From positions 868,001-932,000 of the forward strand of contig CAJFCJ010000017.1 of the NCBI GenBank assembly GCA_904063045.1: a stretch of 64,000 bases of DNA, written 5' to 3'. Numbering within the stretch: position 1 is the first letter of the stretch; each line of letters opens with the position of its first letter. Both the position numbers and the translations under genes were made by a program. Shown here piece by piece: positions 10,703-23,487 of this stretch. This DNA comes from Dimorphilus gyrociliatus. Its lineage: Eukaryota; Annelida; Polychaeta; Dinophilidae. The notes under the pieces were generated by a model, which did not search any database, was not told where the DNA came from, and saw only the letters and a list, made by a program, of their open reading frames with translations.

Positions 10703-13700
10703 TTAATCTTCGACATCAACCGACTCACCCTTCTTCATCTTGGCAATAATCGCCTTTAGTTTATTAATCTCCTTATTCTCAGCGTTCTTCGTTGCGTCGT
10801 TCGTTATCAATTTAACCCTTGCTGCGTAGGTCAAAGAAACAACTGATTCGTCTGCATTGTAATCTGCAGGGGAAATATTCACAAACATCAGAGTTTTCGA
10901 GTTACCTCCTAAAGAGTCTTGCATGAGCATCGTTAACTTGTTATTTCGGTATGGTATGAATGATTGCTCGCTTGATAAAGCCGATATAACATCGCCAAGG
11001 GCCGATAATGATTTGTTAATTGACATGGCTTCCTTTAATTGTTCGGCGCCGGCGCCTGTCTTTGCTGCTCTTTCGGATCCGGCAAGATCCACTAAACTTA
11101 GCTTACCTTTCAAAACTTGACCTGTCGATTTATTCCTGCTCTCAATCATAATTCCTATTACTAAATGAGACCGAGAACTTTCCGAGTTCATTTTCGTGGA
11201 AGCCACATGCCTGTTTTTGGAACCCAATTCGAAGAGCCCCATTAATTCTTTGCTATTATGAGCGCTCTTCACTTCTGCTCCCTGTACAAATACCATCCCC
11301 TTTTTATCCCGTTTAATTTCCAATTTATCGTCATCTGCGTGGGATGGTTTAGCAAAGAGATCTATAAGTTTGTCATTATACAATTCCAGCATATAAGCCG
11401 CAACTGCAAAAGTGAACTTCGAAGAATTTTCCTCGATAAGATTAAAGATTCTTTCGAAAGATCTTGGAGCAATACCAGGGAATTTTTGGTCGCGATCTCC
11501 GATTATTGTAAAAGTTTTTCCGGAGCCTGTTTGTCCATAGGCGAAGATACAAACATTGTAACCGTCAACGGCCGATTGTACAAGGTTGTTGGTATCTTCA
11601 AAGACCTTTTCTTGGTTCCCATTCGTATCTGGCATAAACACGGTATCGAATTGAAAATCTTTTTCTCCTCTTGTAGTTTTAATACCAATACTATATTCAT
11701 CAACTGAATTTACAATTGAAAAATTCCCGCGTTTTGCCTCTGAATCCGACAGAGGGCGTACTCTACAGTACACTCGAATCTTTCCTTTCATATCTTCAAC
11801 CATGTTGAAGTATTTCTTGCGAAGAACCCTCTCAGAATTGAAACTGTCCGCCAATTGTTTATTTTCGGTTAAAACTTTCTTCTTCTCTTTTTCTAATTCG
11901 TTTAATTCGGTTTCTTTAGTTTTTAATTTAGCCTGTGCTGTTTCTAATTTCTTTTCTAAGTCTTTTATAGCCTTCTCTAGTTTAACATTTGCAGTTTTAG
12001 GTCTTGCACTTGCCGTTTGTAAACTACGTAATTTGGCTTTGAGTTCATTATTTTCTTTTTGTAATTTATCACTCTTATCATTATTAACAGCTCCTTTCAT
12101 CATCATAATGGGTATTTTTTTCTTAAATTTTTCATGAGCCTGTATTAATTTCTTAATATCAGCGTGTAATTCTTTAATATCTAAATCTTTCTTCTTTAAA
12201 GCGGCTTCTGATTCTCTCTTACTATCTTTGACTTGCCTCAACAAGTCCATTTCTTTTTCGACCATCTCTCTCTCTTTCTCTTTTAATTTACCATTAAGTT
12301 TCTCTGTCTCTGCTTTAGATACTTTTATATCATTTTTAGCATTTTTCAGTTGCTTTTGTAATTCTATAATCCTATCTTCCTTTTCTTTTTTCTCTTTATC
12401 AAATATATCAAATTCCGCTTCCAAATCTGCGATACGATTCTCTAATTCTATAACGCTTTCAACTGGTTTATCCTCTTCGATTCCTGTCATTCTGTTTTTC
12501 ATCCTGTTATACTGCTTGACTAGCTTAACTATATCCCTTTCCATATCCTTTATCTTATCGTTTTTGAACTTTACAAGCTTCAAATGGTCTGCTTCTTTCT
12601 TTTCGGCTGCTTCAATTAGTTCATTTTGCTTCTCTTTTAATTCGGCTTTCTCCTTTTCAGCCTCTTTCAATAGCCTTTCCATTTCGGCCAATCTCGGTGA
12701 GAGGTTATCTTTTTCATCTACAGCATTTTGTTTCCTTGACTCCTCTTCAGCCAACTTCTTCTCTAGATGACGAATATTATTTTCGGCTACGGCTAAATCT
12801 TCTTCTAGTTTCCTATAGTCTTCATTATTTTTTAAGAGAACTTCGGTTACTGCTTTTTCCTCCTCTTCTATTTCATTTTCAGCCTTCTTATCCTTCTTTT
12901 CCAATCCTTTTAGCCTAGCTTTCATCTTACTATACTGCTTCAATAGATCTTCAATATCCTTATGCATTTCTTGTAGTTTTTCCTCTTTCAAATTCATAAT
13001 TTTCTTATGATCTTCCTCTTTTCTCTTTGCTTCTTCAATTAAATCTGCTTTCTGTTTCTTCAAATCTTCATTCTCTTTTTTATTCTCTGCCATTAATTTC
13101 TCAAGCTCGGCTATTCGGGCTAGGAGGTCTTTATTCGCATCTTCCAGCAGAGCTCTATCTCTTTCTTTGTCTGCCAATTTCTTCTCAGCCTCAGCTAATA
13201 GACTCTCTAAATCAGAAACTTTAGCTAAAATGCTGGTCCTATCTGCTTCAATTTTGTTTTTTTCTGCTCCCTCCTCTAACAATTTCTTTTTCAATTGAAC
13301 AACATTATCTTCAGATTTAGCAAGCTCTTCCTCTAATTTCTTATAATCATCATCGGTCTTTGCTAAAGGTTCAGCAACAGCTTGACTCTCTTCTTCAACA
13401 GTGGCGGCTCCAGTATGTATCATTGTAATGGCTTCAACTAACAACTCATCTTGAGTTTCGGAACTTTTAACACTATTTAATCGTTCTTCTACTTTCAGAG
13501 CAGCAGGGTTTATCTCTTGATTTACAGCTTTAGCTTCATTGACAACAAGTTCCAAAAGCTTCTTGGTTCGCTTAAACTTTTTCTTATATTGTGTATGAGC
13601 GATAATTAGCTTTTCAATATCTTTTTCCATCATTTGTATGTTCTTTTTCTGTTTATCAATTTTTTGTTGTAAATCCGCTTGTTTCTTCTTTAGTTCAACT

Positions 13701-16143
13701 TTATCATTTTCAGCCGCTGCCAGTAATCTCTCTAATTCTGCTATTCGATCAGCTAAATTACTGTAATCGTCTTCCACTTTATTCTTCGCCGCTTCCTTAT
13801 CTGAAGCTCTCTCTTGCTCCATATCTTTTAGTAACCTTTCCAATTCATTTACTTTAGACCCTAGCAGTTCCTTATCATCCTCAGCTCTTTGCCTACTGTT
13901 CTCTTGTTCCAGTAGTTTCTTCTCCAACTCTCTTACTTTATTTTCAGCTCCTGCAAGTTCATCTTCAAGATTTTTAAAATCGTCTTCGTTCTTTGCAAGC
14001 GGTTCGGAAATAGCTTCGGTCTCCTCCTCTTCATCCTTAATTTCGGCAGCCCCTGTATGTATCATTGTAAGGCCTTCGATGAGTATTTCATTTTCACTAT
14101 CAGTATTTTTTGCTTCAGCTAAACGTTCCTCAACTTTTATTGCAGCTGGATTGAATTGCTGTAAAACACTTTTAGTTTCTGAAACGACCACCTCCAATAA
14201 AGTTTTAGTCTTTTTAAACTGCTTTTTATATTGGGCATGAGCTTTAATAAGTTTTTCAATATCTCTATTCATACTAGCTATTTTCTTATCTCTTTTAGCC
14301 AGTTTTTTTTCTAAATCTTCATTCTTCTCCTCAAGAGCCTTATTGATTAGTAAAAGACTGTCTCTTTCAGAAGAAACGCTCTCTAAATCTGATTTAGTGA
14401 TTGTAAGTTCATTTTGTAATTTTGCCTTATCTGCTTTCATAGCTAAAACCTGTTTCCGTAAACTATCGATTTCATCCCTTGCCATTTCAAGTGCGGCAAC
14501 TATTTCAGGGTCAGGAACGAAAACTTTAACAATTCTCACATCTGCTGTTTTCGGGCGGATAGTCGCCGCTGTCATAGGTCTACCACTTTTTAGCTCTTTT
14601 AGGGCTTGAAGTTCTGCATTTAAATTATCCAACTGTTCTTGCAGAAGTTCCTGATTAGGATCGTCGGATTGTTGTAAAATTTCCTGTTCAAGCTGCTTTT
14701 TCTCTGCCTCTTTTTCAACTTCCTTTGCCTGAGCTTTTTCTTTTTCATCTTTTCCAATAACCACAACTGCGGTTAATGCTGCCAGTTGTGCTTTTATAGC
14801 ATCGTAGTCGGTAGTTCTGTCAATTAACTCAGTGTTTTGAGCTTTAAGCTCAGCCGCTCGTTCTTGGACATCATCCAAGTCCTTTTGTAGAATGCGCCGT
14901 TCCGCGGTTAATTTTTCTCTTTCATCTTCCAAATGAGCGAATTCTTTTAATAACAATTCCCTCTCGCCAACCATCTCGGCTCGCTCTTCGTTCATTTTGA
15001 TTCGCTCCTTAGTTCCTAAATCTTTAACGATTATTGTCGGTTCACGGCCTAAAGCAACAGGTGGGATATAGGAAAATGAAGACTCGTTAATGTTTTCTTG
15101 AATTACTGGTTGTATAGCTTGTTGAGTTTCCGCAACTATTACAGGAGCAGGCGCTTCCTCCTTTTTGGTAATGCGAACGGCTTTAACTTTTGATTTTTTA
15201 TCAATATGTTGCTCTTCCTCAGCAGATTTCAATTTGGCATTTGTTTCATCTAATTGCTTCGTTAAAGCAGTAACAGTTGTTTGTTTCTCCTTTTCAACCC
15301 TCTCATATTCAACTTTATTCAACACCAATAATTTCTTTTTTTCGTTCATTAAATCCTTATTCTTTTTCTTTAAACTATTCAACATTTCATCCCAATATTG
15401 TTCTTTCTGTTTCAATTCAATTCTATGAATTTCAATAATTTGTTGAAATGTATGAACTTTTGATTTGTATTGCTGCCTTAAATTCAAAACGAACACATTG
15501 AAGTGCGACTGTGTTTCATTTTCAATTGTCTTATAGTTTTCGTCTATTCTTTTAACAATTTCGACGTGTCTAAATTGCATATTTTTCGTGTCCTGCACGA
15601 TTTTTTCAATGTAATCTTTAGCGAAATTGTAAGGAATATAGGCGTGTTTCAAGTTCATTTCGGCAGGCGCAAGCATAGCTGTTGTTTTACCAGAAACTAG
15701 ACTCGTTACGCTATTGGATCTAGATCTGGTACTGCTCCAGGCTTGAGATATTTTCGATCGGATAGAAGAAATACTAGGAGATCTTTTCAACTTTTCCGAA
15801 ATTTGGCTAATTTGACTTCTAGATCTCTTTAACTGTGGCGTATTTCCTCTACTCTCTTGCCCATGAGTATTAGTTTCTTGTTCGTGCTTTTCATTGTCTT
15901 CCTTCTTCGGATCATTTGTATCATCTTTATTGCTACCAAACTCTTTTACTGAAATAACACTTCCAAGACTTTGAACAGGTGTCAAAGTTCTTTGACTAAG
16001 CGTTGAAAGAGCGGACGGAGGTCTATCAACTGTTTAGCATAGACTTTTGATATTATACATAATTCAATAGATCAAACGGTTATTATACACTTACCATCGA
16101 TTTCTGTAGGCGTCGAGACTTTATTCTTTTTCCTTGTTAACAT
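10703..16143 (-). CDS. C-terminal-motor kinesin (kinesin-14), KCBP/kinesin-C-like
   Basis: Exons 16143-16095 and 16029-10703 encode 1791 residues. The protein has a short Ser/Arg-rich N-terminus, about 1250 residues of coiled coil with internal repeats, then a C-terminal motor at residues ~1425-1760. Motor motifs: GKIRVYCRVRP, P-loop GQTGSGKT, switch I NSESSRSH, switch II LVDLAGSE, and SALGDVISAL with YRNNKLTMLMQDSLGG. A motor at the C-terminus preceded by coiled coil is the minus-end-directed kinesin-14 arrangement. The wording VQSAVDGYNVCIFAYGQTG and the post-motor basic helix KEINKLKAIIAKMKK resemble plant KCBP and sea-urchin kinesin-C, which are calmodulin-regulated. No MyTH4 or FERM domain is present. 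The upstream ATG exon was found by donor GTAAGT and phase; the second-exon frame otherwise hits a stop at 16034. The subfamily is inference. Confidence 0.87.
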
Positions 16144-17064
16144 AATTAAATCTTGAAAATTATCATTATTAATCTACAAGATATTAATCAATGTAACCCT
16201 TTTTGTCTTCGTTAGCATTTACGATTATTTGGATAGTCTCGAAGAATGACTAAATCAAATAAAACGAGGACGCCATTTGTAAACAATATTGTTATTATGG
16301 TGACGGGCTCTTTACTGGATTTAAAACTTTTGTAAGCAATACGCCTGGTGAAACGAAGTACTATAAGGGCTTATGTTTATTCCTTTATTTAGCTTAGGCT
16401 TGTTTACTAACAAAAATTTAACGAATTTTATCGATACGAGATGGCACTTTCATCGTTTATTTATGCCTATACCAATTTTATCAATTTTAACTTATTTCCG
16501 TTCAATTCTTGGAACGAAGCGCTGATATAGCAACTTTTTATCTTTAGGTAAAACTACCTTTTTTTTAAACAAATCTTATCAATCAGTGTAAATAATTGCG
16601 TTTATAATCGTAATGAATATTCAAATCTAGATCATACTCGAATTCTTTAATGCGTTTAATATCAAAGTTCAAATCTATCATTATTTTTGATGATACAGCA
16701 AAAGGATATTTTGAAATTATTAATTATCTCAACGGAAAAGCAGAAAACCCAAATACAAATCTTAGCATTGAAGATTAACAATGTATTATATAGTTCGTAC
16801 AAAGTTTGTAGAATATATTAATCTGTTAAGAAATATGTAATAAATCAAATATTTGATGAACCTTGGCCCAGAGGGCTCGCAAAATTTTTAAGTTTACCGC
16901 CTATTTTCATATTTTCTCTAAGACCCTTAGAGTGTTTAAAATTTTGCAAAGTCATGCTTGTCCTATAATCAGAATAGACCTTGACCTCTACATTTGAATT
17001 CTTATTGACACGTTAGTGCCTCAAATGACTATTGACTTTAATACTGTACAGTAGCTACCCCAAG
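16144..17064. other. Divergent spacer between kinesin and PRDX6
   Basis: About 0.9 kb of AT-rich DNA with no supported ORF. It must hold the promoters of both divergent genes. No recognisable TATA or CRE pair was found. Confidence 0.5.
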
Positions 17065-17724
17065 ATGAGCTTAAAATTGGGTGACGTCTTCCCGAATTTG
17101 TCAGTTGACACCACCGCTGGCAAACTGCAGCTGCATGATTTCTTTGGCAATAGCTGGGGAATCCTATTTTCTCATCCCCGTGATTACACGCCCGTTTGTA
17201 CAACAGAATTGGGGCGTGCTGCTCAACTCACACCTGAATTTGAGAAGAGGGGTGTAAAAATGATTGCCTTATCTTGCGATTCTGTTGAAGATCACCATGG
17301 ATGGACTAAAGACATTGAAAGTTACAACACTGTCAAAGTCACCTATCCGATAATAGCTGATAGTGACCGCAGCATAGCAAAACAATTGGGTATGCTTGAT
17401 CCTGATGAAAAGGATCCCACCGGAATGCCTCTAACTTGCCGAGCTGTTTTTATTGTTGGACCTGACAAGAAAGTTAAATTGTCAATCCTATATCCAGCGA
17501 CCACTGGGCGAAATTTCAACGAATTGTTAAGAGTAATCGACTCTTTACAATTAACGGCTACAAAGAAAGTTGCAACTCCGGTTGACTGGAAAGATGGCGA
17601 CAAATGTATGGTCGTGCCTTCATTGAGCAACGAGGACGCTTCAAAGCTTTTCCCTAAAGGATTCGAAACAAAGAATGTTCCATCTGGAAAATCGTACATT
17701 CGCCTTACACCCCATCCTAAGTAA
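17065..17724 (+). CDS. PRDX6: 1-Cys peroxiredoxin (peroxiredoxin 6)
   Basis: A 219-residue cytosolic peroxidase that reduces hydrogen peroxide and phospholipid hydroperoxides. The peroxidatic cysteine sits in PRDYTPVCTTE near residue 46, and no resolving cysteine pattern of 2-Cys enzymes is seen. GNSWGILFSHP just before it corresponds to the lipase-like GDSWG motif of PRDX6; the serine is kept but Asp is replaced by Asn. The C-terminal KCMVVPSLSNEDASKLFP block is typical of the 1-Cys subfamily. The start is set at ATG 17065, giving MSLKLGD; no upstream in-frame ATG is usable. Single exon. Human PRDX6 has 224 residues. Confidence 0.95.
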   Translation: MSLKLGDVFPNLSVDTTAGKLQLHDFFGNSWGILFSHPRDYTPVCTTELGRAAQLTPEFEKRGVKMIALSCDSVEDHHGWTKDIESYNTVKVTYPIIADSDRSIAKQLGMLDPDEKDPTGMPLTCRAVFIVGPDKKVKLSILYPATTGRNFNELLRVIDSLQLTATKKVATPVDWKDGDKCMVVPSLSNEDASKLFPKGFETKNVPSGKSYIRLTPHPK

Positions 17725-17819
17725 TTAGGCGAATGAAAAGGCTGAACACTAATTATATTCATATTCAAAATCGATTGTATTGAAAATCTTTCGATTAGTT
17801 AATATGACAATGAAAGTGC

Positions 17820-18954
17820 TCAGTAATACATTAATTTAGTATATGTGACTGGCTTGTTTTCGTATGTAATAATCGCATTTATTAAGTTTTCTTTTTTGTT
17901 TATCCATACTTTTTGGGTTACTATTTGATGACTATCAAGCTCTTTTAAGTTTTGGACTTCAATTTGTTTCACTTTCAATGTACCAGGGTCGACACCACTT
18001 TCATATAGTCCATCGTATGCCCACGATATACATTCTTTATTGTTAACATGCCTATAAAAGTCTGTATGTCGGTATTGCGTTTTAATCGTATGATCGAAAG
18101 CATCAGCTGGTACTTCTGGAAGCGGGACACGAGGTGGTCCCTTTTCTTGTAAACTTAAACCTAATCCTTCAAAGTCTTTCACATAACTTTCGGGTAAATC
18201 AATGACTCTTCGGGACACTTTATCTGCTATTAAAATAAGAACTTCAACGCTACCAAGCTCTATATTGCCTTCTTCCTTGTAAAGTATGTTTTTCATTGAA
18301 AACGATTTCTTTGAGCAGTTAGTAAACTCTGACATTGTATATATTGGCTGATGTAACAAGAGCTCTTCGTAAAATGGCCTTAGAATTTCGACTTTCTGAG
18401 AAACAAGTAGTAATAATACATCTGAACGATTTAAACTAAGAGACTTCTTTCGCTTGAGGAGAGGATGAATTTTGTTCATTGTTAAGGAACCACCCCAAAT
18501 AGCAAATCTTGCATCTTCGCAACGGCTTATCAGTGATCTCGTTTGAAATGATCCACCTTATAAATTGAAAGTAATGGTATTATTATTTGTATTAATTATA
18601 TTGTCTTTATAATTTATACCTGATGGTTCAAAATCACCAATAAACAATGGGGAAGACTGTAATTTCCACTTATTTCCGATAATCGCCAAATGTCTATCAT
18701 CAGGTCTAACTAAATCTGGACACAAGCTGTTGAACAATTTTAATAATATAAAAAAGCATACAAGATTTCTTCTAAAAGTGTTTTTCTAGTGAAGAAACAT
18801 GTGCTTTACAGAACTAATCATAGATCCAAATACAAATTTCCTTTACAGTCTTAAAACGTTAAAAACCTAACCTATGTCTTGAAGAAAAAGCTCGAGTAGG
18901 AAAATTTTTGGTATGCTTGATGTAATTCACAAATTTCAAAGTTCGAAAACTCAT
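17820..18954 (-). CDS. Mitochondrial double hot-dog acyl thioesterase-like protein
   Basis: Three exons (18954-18872, 18726-18620, 18556-17820) encode 308 residues. The first exon gives a basic, Ser/Thr-rich, acid-free N-terminus with the look of a mitochondrial presequence. The rest fits two hot-dog folds: the first from about residue 65, the second from about residue 195, with RHTDFYRHVNNKECI matching the R-x-x-D-x-x-x-H-V-N-N motif of 4HBT/acyl-ACP thioesterases. It would hydrolyse an acyl thioester; the substrate cannot be read from sequence. Two hot-dog halves recall plant FatA-type enzymes. Splice phases close across both introns. The fold is fairly secure; the exact family and mitochondrial location are inferred. 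Confidence 0.7.
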
Positions 18955-19322
18955 TGTTTAAATATAATAAATGGTTTAAACAAGAAAAGAATTTACTCTT
19001 AGGTTCAACAATCGTCCCACTTTTTTTAATGGGTTCCCCACTCCTCAACTAAATTTGTCACACATTTCCAACGAGAGAACTTCTATACAAAAAAAAGATG
19101 TTCTGATCCAGAACACAATATTAACGCTGTCCAGAAAAAAGTCCATATATTGCACAATTATAATACTTATTTCCTGAGAACTTTAAATTTCGTAGAGTAA
19201 GTAAGTGGTAAAATAATGCGAAATGTGAAATTTTGTTCTTAAAGCGACTTATTTTTTAGTCTGTTTCCAAGTCGTATGGTTTATGAGCGATACTGAGTGA
19301 ACTGCATAACTCCTGTAACTAA
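18955..19322. promoter_or_regulatory. Shared divergent promoter region, thioesterase / EIF2B3
   Basis: 368 bp separate the two ATGs, so the spacer must carry both promoters. No TATA box is evident. Confidence 0.45.
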
Positions 19323-21269
19323 ATGAATGAGTCGAATTTAAAACCTTCCTTCCAGGCCGTTGTCTTAGCGGGAGGGAAAGGGTCGCGAATGCGAGATGTC
19401 ACGGAAAAAATTCCAAAAGCACTCGTTCCAATTGGAAATGTTCCTTTAATTTATTTTCCTCTAAAATCGCTTGAAAGAGTTGGATTTCAAGGTATTGCAT
19501 TATATAGCTTATTATAACTATGATATATGTATATATATATATATATCTTTTTATATTTCAATAATACAGAAGCTATTGTCGTTGTTTTAAAATCTCAAAA
19601 AGAGATCATCGATACGGCAATTACGAATACCGACTTAAAGCTATGTGTAAAGTTTTTTGCCATCGAGGATGAGGATGACCTTGGAACTGCTGAAAGTCTA
19701 CGTTTGCTCAAAGATAGAATTGATGTATAAACTACATTTATATGATATATAGCAATAATTTACTTCTAATTTTTACATAGATGGATATTCTTGTTGTATC
19801 CTGTGATCTGATAACTGATTTATCTTTTCATAAATTGGCCGATATGCATAGAGCAAAAAACTCTTCTCTAACCATAATGTTGGCTAAATCCTTATCTGTG
19901 GGTGAAATTCTACCCCCAGGAGGAAGAATTAATAGAAAAATAGGTTTTATTACTTCAATTACTCTGAAAAAATTTTTAAACTTTTCCTCACCTAGAAAAT
20001 CAATTTATCGCTTTGGACAACAGCCAAAGGCTGATTTATATGGCAACTGAATCTGATTTAGAAGATGAAATAAGAATACGTCATAGAATAATTAAAAAGT
20101 AAAATATCTTATTTTATTTGAAATAGAAGAGGAAAGTAATAGTATTATAATTATTGTCTTTTAACAGCTATCCATGTATAAACATGCATTCTTCACTAAT
20201 GGATAGCCATGTTTACCTTATTAGCAAGTCAACTTACGATTTAATGTTTGAGGACACGTAAGACAAATCTATTTTATCAACAATTCGAAAATAACAACGA
20301 AAATATTAATATTCTAGGAATATTATCGACCTAAGAGAATATATTCCTCTTATAGTCAAGAAACAGTTTGCAAAAGAGGATAAAGTGGAGAAAAATGAAA
20401 ATGGTAAATTAGTAACCTGGCTAATAACAGTATTTATCGCATTTCTAAAATATTCTCTTTTCATATATAAGAATCTGAAACTGATGATCATTTAATTGAC
20501 GAAATGTCATCTTTTCGCCACCAATCAACTTCAATTAATTTACCAAGATGTTTTGGTTACTTTTACGATGGTTTATGTTTTAGAGTCAACAATATAATGG
20601 CATATTGTGAAGCAAATCGTCGGGTAAAAGTTTAATAAATTTGACAGGGTAAAGGCAAATAGTAAATTACACCTCTAAAATCAATATAGAGTACCACCTT
20701 CTTGGAAAAGTTTAAAGGAATTCCCACAGTTAATATTTCTCCATCTATTTCTCTTCAACCAAAATCCACTGTAAATATATTATATAAGTATAAATAAATT
20801 AGAAAAGCAAAAAATTATCAACACTTTTTAGGTGAACTCCGATTGTTTAATTGGTGAAAAAGTGACCATTGGAGCTAAATGTGGTATCAAAAAATCAATT
20901 ATTGGAATGAATACAGAAATAGGAGATTATTGTAAAGTTACAAACTGTATCATTATGAATAAAGTAAAGCTAAGGAAAGGGTGCGAAGAAACAAACTTAT
21001 ATGTTATTATATTCTAAACTGATCGAATGTTGTCTCTTTTAGCATAACTATTCAAAATTGCATTATATGCGAAAATGCCACTCTTGAGGAAAAGTGCGAG
21101 TTAAAAGATTGTATTGTTGGAGCAGACCAAATTATACATGGAATGGGTAAGAAGAAATAGAATCAAGTTACATAATTAATAAAAAAACACCTTCTTTCTC
21201 CTTAAAACAGCTAAACTGTCAGGTGAAGCAGTTCGAGGAGTTATGAATACAGGATTCGATTTGGATTAA
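19323..21269 (+). CDS. EIF2B3: Translation initiation factor eIF2B subunit gamma
   Basis: Eleven exons: 19323-19491, 19570-19724, 19781-19943, 19996-20098, 20168-20257, 20318-20403, 20472-20623, 20690-20770, 20832-20980, 21043-21146, 21211-21269. They encode 436 residues (human 452). eIF2B-gamma pairs with epsilon in the guanine-nucleotide exchange factor for eIF2 in the cytosol. The N-terminal nucleotidyltransferase-like domain opens with [12 protein letters not shown] and [12 protein letters not shown]. The middle includes DSHVYLISK. The C-terminus is a left-handed beta-helix of isoleucine-patch hexapeptides ([23 protein letters not shown]), ending [10 protein letters not shown]. Introns are 52-78 nt. 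All phases match and the stop closes the frame. Confidence 0.93.
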
Positions 21270-21559
21270 CAGTTTTAATGTATTCCATTGGATTAAATAA
21301 TATAAAAGCATATATATTTATGTATATACGATATTGTGTACACTTTATTTAGTACAGACATAGAACATACTGTATATCTATATGTGAATGAATATGTTAC
21401 CATCTAAATTCACTATCAAAATATTATTCATAGAAAAACTATGAATATTTAATAAAATAATTCAATAAGAACAAAAAAGAAGAAAAAAGAACAAATACTG
21501 TACTTAACAATTTTTTCTGAAAGAAGTAAGAAAAAGTTATGCCCTTGAGATAAATGATT

Positions 21560-23487
21560 TTAGTTCACTGTCATTTGTAAATTGAACATTTTTGAGGTTA
21601 CCCAATCAGCAACAAATCCGGGTGAAAAATTCAAGTATTTTTCTAGAAAACAGTGATTCTGTTGAAAAATAACAGAATATGTTTAAATAAATTGTAAGGG
21701 CCATTTGGTTTAGATTATTTAAATCAATTATACCTTTAAGTTATTGGGACATGGTCGATTTTCTGGTTGTTTTTGTAAACTTAAAAAAGAAATTGTATAT
21801 TTAAGAAAGTATAGCAGAAAAGTAGAGACAGCAACATACCATACAGCAATAAAGTCAATTAATTCGTTACTACACTTTTTTGCTCTCAACAGTCGCAAGG
21901 GTGGTGGCTTTTTGGGAATTAAAAGGAAATAGAAATGATTATTTGAGAAACTGTAATAAAAGTAATGAAAAATTACTTTAGTCACGATAAAAGTGAGTAA
22001 TTCCATCAACTTAATTTCTTCCTTTGGTACGGGGAAGACTAAATGATATGGGAATTTACCCAAAGCCATCTATGAAATAGATCAATTGTTTGATTGAAAA
22101 CATTAAATCACATACTTACTTCAAAAACAGACACTCCAATACTCCATACTTCGGATTTGATATCATAACCTTGAGCATTAATTCTTTCCGGCTAATAAAT
22201 ATGATAAATCAAACACGAACAGTATTTAATAATAATAGTAACAATGCAAACTTACGGCCATATAACCATTAGATCCTATGTACGTTTGTGCAATTGAATT
22301 AACAAGTTGAGTACTAACGCCAAAATCGCATAATTTTATCTCGCCTTTTGTGTTTACTAGTATATTAGATGGTTTAACATCTAAAGAATAGGAGATAAAT
22401 GAGAGTATTATAATAGTTTGTCAATGAATTTATTATTTATTGAAATTACTAACCTCTATGCATAATTTTTAATCCTGATAAATAAGATATACCCTCTATA
22501 ATGGATACTGCAACTGGACCTAGTATCGATTCTTCTATTTGACCATATCTATCTAAGGAGCATCCATTCATATATTCTGTACATATTGATATCCGATTTT
22601 CAACGAAAAAGGCACCGTAGAAACCAATAATATTGGGAGAATTACACTAGTGATTAAAACAAAAATCATATGATTAAGTAAAGTTATATCATTTTCTCTA
22701 GTTTTTATAAAATTAACCTTATACAAAATCTCTAGTTCAGCAATTATGCGTCGTTGTTCATCTTGCGTTGCGTCTAAAGCTATTGTTTTTACAGCCATTT
22801 CACATCCAGATAAAATATGTAATGCTCTATAAACAATTCCGCTTGCTCCTTTACCAAAAACCTCAATTTCCTGCAAGTCAGCCGCACTTACATTTCCACA
22901 TGACATTATTTCGTTTAAATCGCTTGAATTAATAGCTTTCATTTCAGTGTCTTTTCTGTAGTCCACTGGAGGTAATGTTGGTGCAGGATTATGGCTAGTC
23001 CCTGAAACTTCGACTTTAAGACCAAAAACATTCTTTTCGCATGACTTATTGTATTTTGGATAGATGTTAAATGGCAAGTTTAAGTTTGTTTCATTTATTG
23101 AAGATTTTTGCTATATAATTGATATATACAAGTTGATATTAAAATTGTATTTAAAATTCTTTATTATGTAAGCTTACAAATGCAAGCATTGCAGACATTT
23201 CCGCGTCTGTTCTGACAGTAATTCTATCACCATCTTCGTCATCGTCTGTAAACCTTACAAGATTAAATTTATATATACATTTTATAATTAAAATTTTACA
23301 CTCAAAAGCTGTAACAGAAACATCTGGAAGAACTTGATTCATAGCCTCCTATTTAAAGATAAAAATACTTTTATAAAAAAGGCAACGAAAATAAAGAACT
23401 AACCAGAACTTCTCTAAAAGTAATGTTTAGTGAATTTTCGAGTTCCCAATCAAATGAACCTATATCTGTGACGATCCTCAAAATCAT
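21560..23487 (-). CDS. MAP2K5: Dual-specificity MAP kinase kinase 5 (MEK5)
   Basis: Eleven exons on the minus strand: 23487-23404, 23348-23300, 23245-23178, 23110-22718 (end may be off by one), 22646-22454, 22380-22256, 22191-22120, 22069-21977, 21907-21840, 21779-21734, 21658-21560. They encode about 429 residues (human 448). MEK5 activates ERK5 downstream of MEKK2/3. Residues 1-67 form a PB1 domain with the acidic [12 protein letters not shown] motif, which singles out MEK5 among MEKs. The kinase has [44 protein letters not shown] with both activation-loop Ser/Thr sites, and GYMAPERI. A QPENRP motif near the end matches family kinase helix I. Introns are 50-100 nt. Confidence 0.93.

Noticed and set aside
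11802-15700. Several plus-strand ORFs of 65-180 codons opposite the kinesin gene
   Set aside because: They are Ser/Phe/Leu-rich mirror frames of the Lys/Glu-rich coiled coil on the minus strand, with no domain or splice support.
17343-17768. 141-codon minus-strand ORF
   Set aside because: Antisense shadow of PRDX6.
22568-23077. 169-codon minus-strand ORF as a separate gene
   Set aside because: It is MEK5 exon 4 reading through into the next intron; the kinase continues in phase at 22646.
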